Shown here one piece after another: positions 36,811 to 46,044 of a DNA stretch of 64,000 nucleotides. A program made the translations under genes and the position numbers. The notes beneath the pieces were generated by a model. That model was not told where the DNA came from. It did no database searches and saw only the letters and a program-made list of their open reading frames with translations. Within the stretch, counting starts at the first letter, position 1. Every line of letters starts with the position of its first letter. Source of the DNA: Photobacterium frigidiphilum (GTDB lineage Bacteria > Pseudomonadota > Gammaproteobacteria > Enterobacterales > Vibrionaceae); contig NZ_PYMJ01000004.1 in assembly GCF_003025615.1 (NCBI RefSeq), positions 208,185-272,184 on the forward strand, in the 5' to 3' direction.

Positions 36811-38220
36811 ATGCAAAATTGGAAAGCGGCAGCGGATAAAGAATTTTGGCAGAAAACATGGCGATTGGCGATACCGGTTTCGATGCAGTCGATGCTTTTT
36901 GCCATCTTGGGTTTGGTCGATGTAATGATGGTTTCAACTCTTGGTGAATCGCAGGTTGCAGCTGTTGGTGTCGGTAATCGAATATTCTTCTTTAACTTAT
37001 TGGTCATTGTTGGTGTGAGCGGTGCTGTAGGCATACTAGCGGCACAGTATTTTGGTGCAGGAAGAATGGATGGTGTGCGTCGTACACTATTGCAATCTTG
37101 GGTTTGTGCCATTGTTTTGACAATACCTTTTGCGATTTTGTTTCGTTTAGCACCTGAAAGTATCGTCAGTGTTATTACAAATGATCCAACCTTTGTTGAG
37201 CACGCAACGATGTATTTGTTTGTATGTGGTTGGAGCATCATATTTACCGCCATTGTTGTGCCTCTAGAATCTGCATTACGTTCGATAGGTGTCGCTAAAA
37301 TGCCTACTGTCGTTGGGCTGATTGCGGTACTCATTAATGCCGCGCTAAACGCACTATTGATATTCGGTTTATATGGGTTTCCTGAGATGGGTGTTGCAGG
37401 TGCTGCATTAGGTACAACAATATCGCGCGGTATCCAAACTGTTATTTTATTGGCTGTCACATATTGGAAGTATAATGAGATTTTGCCAAAAGTATCAGAT
37501 GTTGAAGCTGCAGTAACGGTAAAAGCGCGAAAAAAGTATCTTTCTGTTGCACTGCCGATGGTGATCCATGACGGTGGTTGGGCAATGGGAATATTGGTTT
37601 ACAACTACATAATCGGGCAGCTTGGCGTGACTGAACTAGCAATCATCAGTTTATTATCACCGATAGAAGGAGTGCTAATATCTGGGTTTATTGGTTTTGC
37701 TGTAGCCGCATCAACCATACTTGGCCATGAGCTAGGGGCTGAAAATTACCAACGTGCATGGCACCAATCATGGTGGTTTATTGGTTTAAGTGCGACGTTA
37801 GCGATGATTGTTGGTGCGACGGTATTAATATTTCATAACAGCATTGGTGATTTATTCGCAAAAGCGGGTACGCCTAATTTGGATATGGCCGTGAATGTTA
37901 CGTTAGTGTTAGCGCTTGGTTTATGCCTAAAAGTGTTCAACATGGTCGGCATTGGTGGTGTTTTACGTAGTGGCGGCGATATTCGCTACAGTATTTTTAT
38001 TGATCTGTTCGCACAATGGGCAATTGGTATTCCTCTTGCGATAATCACGGGTATTGTACTGGGATGGCCGTTGCACTGGGTGATGCTTGCCATTTTGACG
38101 GAAGAGGTGGTTAAAGTGTTCTTGACCACGCACCGCATAAAAGGACGTCGGTGGTTAACGAATTTGATTAATGACAATGACGACGCACCGATTAATGAAA
38201 AAGAGTGCCTTGTAGCCTAG
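36811..38220 (+). CDS. MATE-family efflux transporter
   Basis: 469 residues with about 12 membrane helices in two similar halves (LAIPVSMQSMLFAILGLVDV and LPMVIHDGGWAMGILVYNYI). GVSGAVGILAAQYFGAG and SEIS-like small-residue stretches match the MATE/DinF superfamily. These pumps expel cationic drugs or metabolites in exchange for Na+ or H+. AGGGGG stands eight bases before the ATG. The AraC-type gene is divergent from it. Confidence 0.88.
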   Translation: MQNWKAAADKEFWQKTWRLAIPVSMQSMLFAILGLVDVMMVSTLGESQVAAVGVGNRIFFFNLLVIVGVSGAVGILAAQYFGAGRMDGVRRTLLQSWVCAIVLTIPFAILFRLAPESIVSVITNDPTFVEHATMYLFVCGWSIIFTAIVVPLESALRSIGVAKMPTVVGLIAVLINAALNALLIFGLYGFPEMGVAGAALGTTISRGIQTVILLAVTYWKYNEILPKVSDVEAAVTVKARKKYLSVALPMVIHDGGWAMGILVYNYIIGQLGVTELAIISLLSPIEGVLISGFIGFAVAASTILGHELGAENYQRAWHQSWWFIGLSATLAMIVGATVLIFHNSIGDLFAKAGTPNLDMAVNVTLVLALGLCLKVFNMVGIGGVLRSGGDIRYSIFIDLFAQWAIGIPLAIITGIVLGWPLHWVMLAILTEEVVKVFLTTHRIKGRRWLTNLINDNDDAPINEKECLVA

Positions 38221-38255
38221 GGTGTGTTGCCGTAAAAAATCAATGTGAAACATTT

Positions 38256-38317
38256 AAAGCAGAATTTGGTCCACAGTATGCTTATGCGTGTACTGGCGGT
38301 ATTGAATTCTGCTTTTT
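38256..38317 (+). terminator. Terminator after the MATE gene
   Basis: Eleven-base arms aaagcagaatt / aattctgcttt and a T-run, with a long 39-base internal part that can fold again (cagta / tactg). Confidence 0.65.
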
Positions 38318-38394
38318 ACTGTTTGTATTTTGATGTTAATCACAGTTCAGAATCAGCTTTAAATATGTGGTAGAATCACGCCCGTTTTTATAGA

Positions 38395-38452
38395 TATACC
38401 CAAACGTCTTCAACGCTCGCCTAAATCTGCGATTTGAGGTGGTTTGGATATA
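38395..38452. repeat. Dispersed palindromic repeat in the hrpA leader
   Basis: 58-bp variant, tatacccaaacgtcttcaac to tgaggtggtttggatata, between the MATE terminator and the hrpA start at 38488. It lies in or next to the hrpA promoter or untranslated leader. Confidence 0.75.
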
Positions 38453-38487
38453 CTTTATTATTTTAAAATTGAAAGTCAGGAATTCCT

Positions 38488-41400
38488 TTGAGTCTGTCTA
38501 ATACTCCTCAATCAGACGTTTTGAATAATGAAAAAACGCTGAAAGCCGCCATTAAAGATTGCATGATTCGCGATCGTTTTCGTTTGCACAAACGTGTGCA
38601 AGGTGCGGCAAGAATTAAGAATGAAAAAGCAAAGCACGTTGTATTTGATGAAATTGCGCTAGATATTGCGAAATCAATGCAAACGGTTGAGCTGCGTAGA
38701 ACAAATCGACCTACGATTAAATATCCAGAATTACTGCCTGTTAGCCAAAGAAAAGATGACATTGCAGAAGCAATAAAACACAACCAAGTTGTGATTGTGG
38801 CGGGTGAAACAGGGTCGGGTAAAACCACGCAGTTACCAAAGATCTGTATGGAATTAGGCCGTGGCACCCACGGTATGATTGGTCACACTCAGCCTCGTCG
38901 TCTTGCTGCACGTACTGTTGCAACGCGTATTGCTGAAGAGATGGAGTGCGAATTAGGTTCGTACGTTGGTTATAAAGTCCGATTTAATGACCAAGTATCT
39001 GATCGCAGCCAAGTCAAATTGATGACAGACGGTATTTTACTGGCTGAAATTCAAAATGACCGTTTCTTAAGTCAGTACGACACCATAATTATCGATGAAG
39101 CGCACGAACGTAGCCTTAACATCGATTTCATTATGGGTTACTTGCGTGAATTATTACCCAAACGACCTGATCTAAAAGTTGTGATTACATCGGCAACGAT
39201 CGATCCTGAACGTTTTTCAAAGCATTTCAATAATGCACCTATCATTGAAGTGACTGGGCGTACTTATCCGGTAGAAACTCGCTACCGTCCCGTGTCTGAA
39301 GACGGTGATGATAACGATCGTGATCAGCTACAAGCTATTTTCGATGCTGTCGATGAGCTATGCGATGAAGGTTCTGGTGATATCCTGATCTTCATGAATG
39401 GTGAGCGTGAAATTCGTGATACGGCAGATGCCCTAGAAAAACGTAATTTGCGTAATACCGAAGTACTTCCTTTGTATGCGCGCTTGTCTGCTAATGAACA
39501 GAACCGTGTATTCCAATCACACAGTGGTCGCCGTGTTGTTTTGTCGACTAACGTTGCGGAAACATCGTTAACGGTACCTGGCATTAAATATGTTATCGAC
39601 CCTGGTACTGCACGTATTAGCCGATACAGCTACCGAACTAAAGTACAGCGTCTACCGATTGAAGCGATTTCACAAGCAAGTGCTAATCAGCGTAAAGGCC
39701 GATGTGGTCGTGTTCAAGAAGGTATCTGTGTTCGCTTATATTCAGAAGACGATTTCTTATCTCGCCCTGAATTTACCGACCCTGAAATTCTACGTACGAA
39801 CTTAGCATCCGTTATCTTGCAAATGACGGCAATTGGCTTGGGCGATATTCACGCCTTTCCGTTTGTAGAAGCGCCAGATAATCGCAACATTCAAGATGGT
39901 TTACGCCTACTTGAAGAGTTAGGTGCGATTAATCTTAAAGCGACTGATCCCCGTAAGCGTTTATCGCCAATGGGTCGTCAGTTAGCAAGGTTACCGCTTG
40001 ATCCTCGCCTTGCACGTATGGTGTTAGAAGCGCCTAAACTGGGTTCATTGCGCGAAGTGATGGTTATCGCGTGTGCATTGTCGATTCAAGACCCACGTGA
40101 AAGACCGTCAGAGAAAAAACAAGCTTCTGACGAAAAGCATAATCGCTTTGCGGATAAAGATTCTGATTTCATCGCATTTGTTAATTTATGGAATTACGTT
40201 CAAGAGCAGCAAAAAGAGCTGTCTGGTAATCAATTCCGTAAACAATGTAAGAAAGACTACCTGAACTATTTGCGTATTCGTGAATGGCAAGATATTTACT
40301 ACCAAGTGAGTCAGGTAGTGAAAGAACTCGATTTGAAAATTAATAGCCAAGAAGCAAGCTACGACAGTATTCACCAGTCATTATTGGCAGGTATGCTTTC
40401 TCATATTGGTATTAAAGATCAGGAAAAGAACGAATATCAAGGTGCACGAAATGCGCGCTTTAATATTTTTCCGGGGTCTGGCATTTTCAAGAAACAGCCT
40501 AAGTGGGTGATGGTTGCTGAATTGGTTGAAACATCAAAGCTGTGGGGGCGTATTGCCGCTAAAATTCAGCCAGAGTGGGTTGAACCATTAGCACAGCATT
40601 TGTTGAAGCGTAGCTATAGCGAACCGCATTGGGAAAAGAAACAAGCTGCTGTATTCGCGTTTGAAAAAATCATGATGTACGGCATTGCTATTGTTGCAAA
40701 GCGTAAAGTAAATTACGGCAATATTGATGCGCAAGTATCGCGTGAAATTTTCATTCGTTCGGCGTTAGTTGAAGGTGATTGGGAAACGAAGCATAAGTTT
40801 TATCATCAAAACCGACGACTATTGCGCGAAGTGGAAGAGCTAGAACACAAATCTCGTCGTCGTGATATTTTGATCGATGATGACGAATTATTTGAATTCT
40901 ACGATCAACGTGTTGAGCACACTGTGGTATCGGGGAGTTTCTTCGATAGCTGGTGGAAGAAAGCATCAAAAGAAGACAGTAACCTGCTTAACTTTGAACG
41001 TGAAATGTTGTTCAGAGGCGATGCGAGCCATATTACTGATTTGGATTACCCTAACTTTTGGCATCAAGGCAACTTGAAACTGAAGTTAAGCTACCAGTTT
41101 GAACCAGGTGAAGATAGTGACGGTGTAACGGTGCATGTGCCGCTACCGATACTGAACCAAGTAGAACCCGATAACTTTGATTGGCAAATACCGGGTCTTC
41201 GTCATGAATTGGTTGTGTCATTAATTAAATCATTACCCAAGCCGATTCGTCGCAACTTTGTGCCTGCACCTAATTATGCAGATGCTTTTCTTTCACGTGC
41301 AGAAGCGATGTCGATGCCATTGCTGGATGCGTTAGAGAAAGAATTAAAGCGTATTACGGGTGTCACAATATTGCGTGAAGACTGGAAAGCCGAGCAAGTT

Positions 41401-42402
41401 TCAGATCACTTGAAGATTACGTACCGTGTGGTTGACCACAAGAATCGTAAGCTGAAAGAAAGCAAAGACTTATACAGTTTAAAAGATGGCTTGAAAGAGC
41501 AAGTTCAAGAAACATTGTCGCAAGTTGCTGATGATGATATTGAACAAGAAGGCTTAAAAACATGGAGCTTTGGCGCATTACCTGAATGCTATCAGCAAAA
41601 ACGGGGTGGCTTTGAGGTTAAAGCGTTCCCTGCATTGGTTGATAACAAAGATTCTGTGGGTATCAAGTTATTTGAAACGGAAGAAGAGCAGCGAATGGCA
41701 ATGACTCAAGGTCAGCGTCGTTTGGTTCTGTTGAACGTGCCTTCGCCTATTAAATATTTACACTCGAATTTGCCAAATAAATCGAAATTGGGTTTATATT
41801 TCAACCCATATGGTCGTGTGATGGATCTTATTGACGACTGTATTGCCTGCGGTGTTGATAAACTTATTCAACAGAAGGGCGGTTTGATTTGGGAACCAGA
41901 GCAATTTGCACAAACCAAAGAATACGTTCGTGCAGAACTTGGCGATACGGTTGTTGATGTTGCGCAGCAAGTTGAAGCTATTTTGACGACAGCGTTTAGC
42001 ATTAACAAGCGCTTAAAAGGTCGTGTTGATTTATCTATGGCATTTGCACTGTCTGATATTAAGGCACAGGTTGAAGGCCTGATCTTTAAAGGCTTTGCAA
42101 CAGAATGTGGATGGCAGAGATTGCCTGATATTCTGCGGTACATGAAGGCGATTGAACGTCGAATGGAAAAACTCCCCATCGACCCTAATAAAGATCGTGT
42201 TCAAATCTTGAAGATTGATTCAGTAATGAGCGATTACAAAGAATTACTGAATAAAATTCCGAAAGGGCAAGCCGTACCAGAAAAAGTGAAAGAGATCCGT
42301 TGGATGGTCGAAGAACTTCGCGTGAGTTTCTTTGCTCAACAACTGGGTACGCCTTACCCTGTTTCAGATAAGCGTGTACGCAATGCGATTAACGACTGTT
42401 AA
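38488..42402 (+). CDS. hrpA: ATP-dependent RNA helicase HrpA
   Basis: 1304 residues (E. coli 1300). A DEAH-box helicase with motif I AGETGSGKTTQLPK, Ia TQPRRLAART, II IIDEAHERSLN, III TSATID, V STNVAETSLTVPG and VI QRKGRCGRV. These are followed by the helicase-associated domain, an OB-like region, and the long HrpA-specific C-terminal half (DUF3418; about 700-1300). HrpA acts on mRNA and stalled ribosomes. The frame begins with TTG at 38488, seven bases after an AGGA site; no nearby ATG fits the family start. Confidence 0.96.
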   Translation: MSLSNTPQSDVLNNEKTLKAAIKDCMIRDRFRLHKRVQGAARIKNEKAKHVVFDEIALDIAKSMQTVELRRTNRPTIKYPELLPVSQRKDDIAEAIKHNQVVIVAGETGSGKTTQLPKICMELGRGTHGMIGHTQPRRLAARTVATRIAEEMECELGSYVGYKVRFNDQVSDRSQVKLMTDGILLAEIQNDRFLSQYDTIIIDEAHERSLNIDFIMGYLRELLPKRPDLKVVITSATIDPERFSKHFNNAPIIEVTGRTYPVETRYRPVSEDGDDNDRDQLQAIFDAVDELCDEGSGDILIFMNGEREIRDTADALEKRNLRNTEVLPLYARLSANEQNRVFQSHSGRRVVLSTNVAETSLTVPGIKYVIDPGTARISRYSYRTKVQRLPIEAISQASANQRKGRCGRVQEGICVRLYSEDDFLSRPEFTDPEILRTNLASVILQMTAIGLGDIHAFPFVEAPDNRNIQDGLRLLEELGAINLKATDPRKRLSPMGRQLARLPLDPRLARMVLEAPKLGSLREVMVIACALSIQDPRERPSEKKQASDEKHNRFADKDSDFIAFVNLWNYVQEQQKELSGNQFRKQCKKDYLNYLRIREWQDIYYQVSQVVKELDLKINSQEASYDSIHQSLLAGMLSHIGIKDQEKNEYQGARNARFNIFPGSGIFKKQPKWVMVAELVETSKLWGRIAAKIQPEWVEPLAQHLLKRSYSEPHWEKKQAAVFAFEKIMMYGIAIVAKRKVNYGNIDAQVSREIFIRSALVEGDWETKHKFYHQNRRLLREVEELEHKSRRRDILIDDDELFEFYDQRVEHTVVSGSFFDSWWKKASKEDSNLLNFEREMLFRGDASHITDLDYPNFWHQGNLKLKLSYQFEPGEDSDGVTVHVPLPILNQVEPDNFDWQIPGLRHELVVSLIKSLPKPIRRNFVPAPNYADAFLSRAEAMSMPLLDALEKELKRITGVTILREDWKAEQVSDHLKITYRVVDHKNRKLKESKDLYSLKDGLKEQVQETLSQVADDDIEQEGLKTWSFGALPECYQQKRGGFEVKAFPALVDNKDSVGIKLFETEEEQRMAMTQGQRRLVLLNVPSPIKYLHSNLPNKSKLGLYFNPYGRVMDLIDDCIACGVDKLIQQKGGLIWEPEQFAQTKEYVRAELGDTVVDVAQQVEAILTTAFSINKRLKGRVDLSMAFALSDIKAQVEGLIFKGFATECGWQRLPDILRYMKAIERRMEKLPIDPNKDRVQILKIDSVMSDYKELLNKIPKGQAVPEKVKEIRWMVEELRVSFFAQQLGTPYPVSDKRVRNAINDC

Positions 42403-42416
42403 TCAATAATGATGAG

Positions 42417-42441
42417 CCTTTCCGTATTTAGGACGGAAAGG
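42417..42441 (+). terminator. Terminator after hrpA
   Basis: Nine-base perfect arms cctttccgt / acggaaagg, loop atttagg, then a weak T-rich tail. Confidence 0.6.
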
Positions 42442-42660
42442 TTTACTTATTCAGCAACCCTATATTACTGAATAATCATATAAATAAATTTTAACCTGCT
42501 ACTTGTATTTCTTGTAAAATCGGCCGAGTTTACGGTTATCCGATATCATTATAATAATGATCTGGGTCAATAAAAGCCGATTTTATAGCTATGAAAACAG
42601 GATGCAGGTAGAATTGCCGTGAAAAAATATAATCTAACAATTTAAGTGAGCTTTGTCGTA

Positions 42661-44904
42661 ATGAGTAGAAAAATTGAATTATTGGCACCGGGTGGTGATG
42701 TAGAAGCAATTAAAGCCGCGATTGTTGCTGGTGCTAATGCCGTCTACTGTGGCTTAGATATGTTTAATGCCCGTAACCGAGCGTCCAATCTTTCATTTGA
42801 TGAATTAAGTGGCGTTTTACGACTTGCTCACCAATACGGCTGCGAGGTTTTCTTAACCCTTAACGTTGTTATCTTAGAGCATGAAATTCCAAGTTTAGTA
42901 AAGCTACTGAATAAACTGGTTAATAGCGGCATTGACGGTATTATCGTTCAGGACCTAGGCATATTTAACCTAGTGAAAAAGCATTTTCCTAACCTTGATG
43001 TTCACGCTTCAACGCAGTTAACTACTCATAACGAAGGTCAAATTTTATTCCTAAGTAAAGTGGGCGCAACACGCGCTAACTTATCGCGTGAATTGAACCT
43101 TGGCGAAGTAAAATCGTTAACAGCACTAGCACATGAACACGATATATTAACTGAAGTTTTCGTACACGGTTCATTGTGTATTGCCTTCTCTGGTCAATGT
43201 TACTCAAGCTCAGTCAGTGTGGGTAATTCGGGTAACCGTGGTCGTTGTAGCCAAGCATGTCGTGATGAATACGAAATTACAGCTGCTGGTAACAAATTCC
43301 CTCTTAACCTAAAAGATAACTCAGCGTACTTTGATTTACCTGAATTGGTTGATGCAGGTGTCGATTCGTTAAAGGTCGAAGGCCGTATTAAGGGTGCACA
43401 TTACGTGTACACAGTTGTTGATACCTGGCGCAAGCATATCAATAACTTTGTAGAAACAGGTTTAATACTAGAAGATGACTCAAATCTTCATAAGGTATTT
43501 AACCGTGATTTCACCAACTCATTCTTAAAAGGTAATCTGGCGAAAGACATGTTTATCGATAACCCACGTGATAACAGCGTGAATTATGCTATCGATAAAA
43601 ACAACGCTATTTCTGTTGTTCAGATTGAAGATGTTAAGAAAGATTTATACGAATCTAAAAATGCCATTGGTGCAACATTAGAAGATAAAATCAAGTTCCT
43701 TGATATTTCAAAGCCAACATTAACAATCGATTTTACTGCAAAGCTAGACGAACCGTTAACGGTTAGCGTTACAACGGGCAATAAGACGTTTGTGGTTACA
43801 TCTGATTCATCATTGCGCGTAGCAGATCAGATTTCGATGTCTTCAGAAACTATCGAAAAGCGTTTTAGAAGTTTTAATAATGCCGATTTCAACCTAGAGC
43901 GTTTAGGCTTTGATAATTTTGATGAGAACTTAACGATTCCATTTAAAGAGCTTACTGCACTAAAAAATGAAGTCGCGTTTTTATTGAATGATTCTGTCGA
44001 AGTGATTAAGCATGTAGAGGTTGCTGCTTTACCACAACATCCAAAAGTAGAAGAAAAACCAACATTGTCGATTCTGATCGCTAATGAGAAAGATCTTCAC
44101 CTTTGTGATGAAACAGATGCTGATATTTACTTCAAACTACCAGAAAGCTTTAAAAAGAACTGTAAAAAGTACATCAACATCTTCTTAAATAATCCACGTT
44201 TGATTCCTTGGTTCCCTGCGGTATTAATTGGTAAAGATTACTTAGAAGCCGTGAAAGTACTAGAAGAAGTGAAGCCAAAGCGTATTGTGAGTAACAATAC
44301 TGGTATCGCTTATAAAGCTTTTGAACTGAATATTGATTGGGTCGCGGGGCCATTCTTAAACACCACTAACTCTCATGCTCTAGTTACCATGAAAGAAGAA
44401 CTTAACTGTTCTGGTGCATTTATTTCGAATGAAATTAACCGTGGCCAGATCCGACACATTAAGCGTCCTGAAAACTTTAAGTTATTCTACAGCATCTATC
44501 ATCCGATTTTGATGATGACTAGCCGTCAGTGTTTCTTCCAACAAACGGTAGGTTGTAATAAACCAGCAATTGAAGATGGCTGTATGCTTCGATGTGAAAA
44601 AGCGACCACCATTACGAATGTTAAGGGGATCTCTTTTGCGGTTGATAAGCAAAAAGGTGGCTACCCAAGCATCTATAACGATGAGCAGTTCTTAAATATT
44701 GATGTAGTAAATGATCTTTCAGGTTTATTCGACGAATTCTTTATTGATTTAACAAACATTGGTTCAGGCTCTAAAGAAGAGTTGGATAAATCGCAGTTAG
44801 TTAAGCATTTTGAAAATATTTTGAACGGTGTTGAAGAATCAAAAGTTGAACTAGCCAACATGGTAACAGTATCGACTAATGCTCAGTATGCACAGGGTTT
44901 ATAA
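42661..44904 (+). CDS. U32-family (collagenase-like) protein
   Basis: 747 residues from ATG 42661. The N-terminal half is a U32 TIM-barrel: IELLAPGGDVEAIKAAIVAG, ANAVYCGLDMFNAR, and VHASTQLTTHN. The Cys-rich signature LCIAFSGQCYSSS, RGRCSQACR is where RlhA, TrhP and UbiU/V proteins bind an iron-sulphur cluster, so an RNA- or cofactor-hydroxylation role is more likely than proteolysis. The C-terminal part has further cysteines (RQCFFQQTVGC, GCMLRC). It differs in length from RlhA (653) and TrhP (453), so I give no symbol. The GTG at 42646 is an alternative start. Confidence 0.85.
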   Translation: MSRKIELLAPGGDVEAIKAAIVAGANAVYCGLDMFNARNRASNLSFDELSGVLRLAHQYGCEVFLTLNVVILEHEIPSLVKLLNKLVNSGIDGIIVQDLGIFNLVKKHFPNLDVHASTQLTTHNEGQILFLSKVGATRANLSRELNLGEVKSLTALAHEHDILTEVFVHGSLCIAFSGQCYSSSVSVGNSGNRGRCSQACRDEYEITAAGNKFPLNLKDNSAYFDLPELVDAGVDSLKVEGRIKGAHYVYTVVDTWRKHINNFVETGLILEDDSNLHKVFNRDFTNSFLKGNLAKDMFIDNPRDNSVNYAIDKNNAISVVQIEDVKKDLYESKNAIGATLEDKIKFLDISKPTLTIDFTAKLDEPLTVSVTTGNKTFVVTSDSSLRVADQISMSSETIEKRFRSFNNADFNLERLGFDNFDENLTIPFKELTALKNEVAFLLNDSVEVIKHVEVAALPQHPKVEEKPTLSILIANEKDLHLCDETDADIYFKLPESFKKNCKKYINIFLNNPRLIPWFPAVLIGKDYLEAVKVLEEVKPKRIVSNNTGIAYKAFELNIDWVAGPFLNTTNSHALVTMKEELNCSGAFISNEINRGQIRHIKRPENFKLFYSIYHPILMMTSRQCFFQQTVGCNKPAIEDGCMLRCEKATTITNVKGISFAVDKQKGGYPSIYNDEQFLNIDVVNDLSGLFDEFFIDLTNIGSGSKEELDKSQLVKHFENILNGVEESKVELANMVTVSTNAQYAQGL

Positions 44905-44958
44905 TCTAGCGTGACCTGACTGTGAAGTAACGATACAGGCAAGTTCAATACAGAAAGT

Positions 44959-44994
44959 AGGGTGGTTGAGTGAATTCTCAGTCACCCTTTTTTT
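44959..44994 (+). terminator. Terminator after the U32 gene
   Basis: Twelve-base arms agggtggttgag / ctcagtcaccct (two G-T pairs), loop tgaatt, strong T-run. Confidence 0.85.
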
Positions 44995-45137
44995 ATACGC
45001 GCTATACCTTCCTTCTTCCACAATTATTAAACCGATTTTGCAATCAGCACCTAAAATAAGGAATAGGTTTTCAATAACCATGCTATTACCAAGTGTAATG
45101 CGTGCATATTTTTACCTACTTACTGAGGAGAAGCATC

Positions 45138-45596
45138 ATGCAATATCGATCGTTAGGCGTAATTTCAGCTGTATTGATCAGTTTAGTGTGTACAGGAAGT
45201 GTCCTTGCCGCAGGTGATATGACAAAGCAAGAGCCTATTGAAATGAAAGTTTCATTAGGTAATGACAAGAATGCCATGCGTTTTTTCCCTGATAAACTTG
45301 AATTCGAAACCGGTAAACTCTACAAGCTCATTTTGCATAATGAAGGGAAAGAGAAGCACTACTTTAGTTCCGAAGGCTTGGCTCAGGCTGTATTTACACG
45401 TAAAACGCAAGTGGTGAGTGCTGAAGGCAAAGTAATTGCAGAGATAAAAGGAACCGTGCGAGAGATTGAAGTTTATCCCGGTGGTACTGCTGAATGGTGG
45501 TTCGTACCTGTGAAAGCGACAGAAATTAAAGACCTTAAATGTACTATCAAAGGGCATGCAGAGGCGGGAATGACAGGATCAATCACGATTAAATAG
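45138..45596 (+). CDS. Periplasmic cupredoxin-like copper protein
   Basis: 152 residues from the ATG at 45138, which follows GAGGAG; the upstream ATG at 45102 lacks a ribosome site. The signal peptide is about residues 1-24 (VLISLVCTGSVLA-A). The mature domain has the plastocyanin-like layout with all four type-1 copper ligands in place: His in EGKEKHYFS, then Cys, His and Met in LKCTIKGHAEAGM. It probably carries electrons or copper in the periplasm. A small ABM-like gene follows 32 bp downstream and may be cotranscribed. Confidence 0.82.
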   Translation: MQYRSLGVISAVLISLVCTGSVLAAGDMTKQEPIEMKVSLGNDKNAMRFFPDKLEFETGKLYKLILHNEGKEKHYFSSEGLAQAVFTRKTQVVSAEGKVIAEIKGTVREIEVYPGGTAEWWFVPVKATEIKDLKCTIKGHAEAGMTGSITIK

Positions 45597-45628
45597 AAAA
45601 TCATGATTAATGAAGTAAAGGTGGGGTT

Positions 45629-45919
45629 ATGATAAAGGTCTTTATTAAACATAAGGTAGAGAATGCATCAAAATGGAGAGTTGCCTTTGATGATTTTTTA
45701 ACACAAAGACAATCTGCAGGGGAATTATCGTATAGCGTCGGGCATGTTCCAAATGAACTGAATGTTATTTGTTTAATATTTGAATGGGATACGGTTGATA
45801 ATGCCAGTGTGTTTTTAAAGTCTCAGGAATTAAAAGAGGCAATGCAGGCAGCAACGGTAATAGAAGAGCCGGAAATATTTATTTTTGAGGTGACTTCAGA
45901 AGGGAGAACGAATGCCTAA
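45629..45919 (+). CDS. Small dimeric alpha/beta-barrel (ABM-like) protein
   Basis: 96 residues, soluble. VFIKHKVENASKWRVAFDDF at the start and FEWDTVDNASVFLKSQELKEAM in the second half recall antibiotic-biosynthesis-monooxygenase/cyclase-like ferredoxin folds. No active-site residues can be named. It follows the cupredoxin gene closely. Function unknown; family placement is tentative. Confidence 0.6.
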   Translation: MIKVFIKHKVENASKWRVAFDDFLTQRQSAGELSYSVGHVPNELNVICLIFEWDTVDNASVFLKSQELKEAMQAATVIEEPEIFIFEVTSEGRTNA

Positions 45920-45999
45920 TACATTTTAAATGTGAAAAATAGTATTTTAGGTAAGAGGTTTGGCGTGTTATTGACTATTAATGGTAGATTTTAACAAGG

Positions 46000-46022
46000 A
46001 AAAACCCGAACCGAAGTCCGGG
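46000..46022 (-). terminator. Terminator after ptsG
   Basis: On the minus strand cccggac-ttcg-gttcggg, seven pairs with a stable TTCG tetraloop (one G-T), followed by TTTTT. It lies 23 bases past the ptsG stop. Confidence 0.9.
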
Positions 46023-46044
46023 CTAAAGTCCACTCAGACTTTTA

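Noticed and set aside
37457..37642. Minus-strand frames inside the MATE gene
   Set aside because: Shadows of the membrane-protein codon pattern, lacking ribosome sites and fully inside a well-supported gene.
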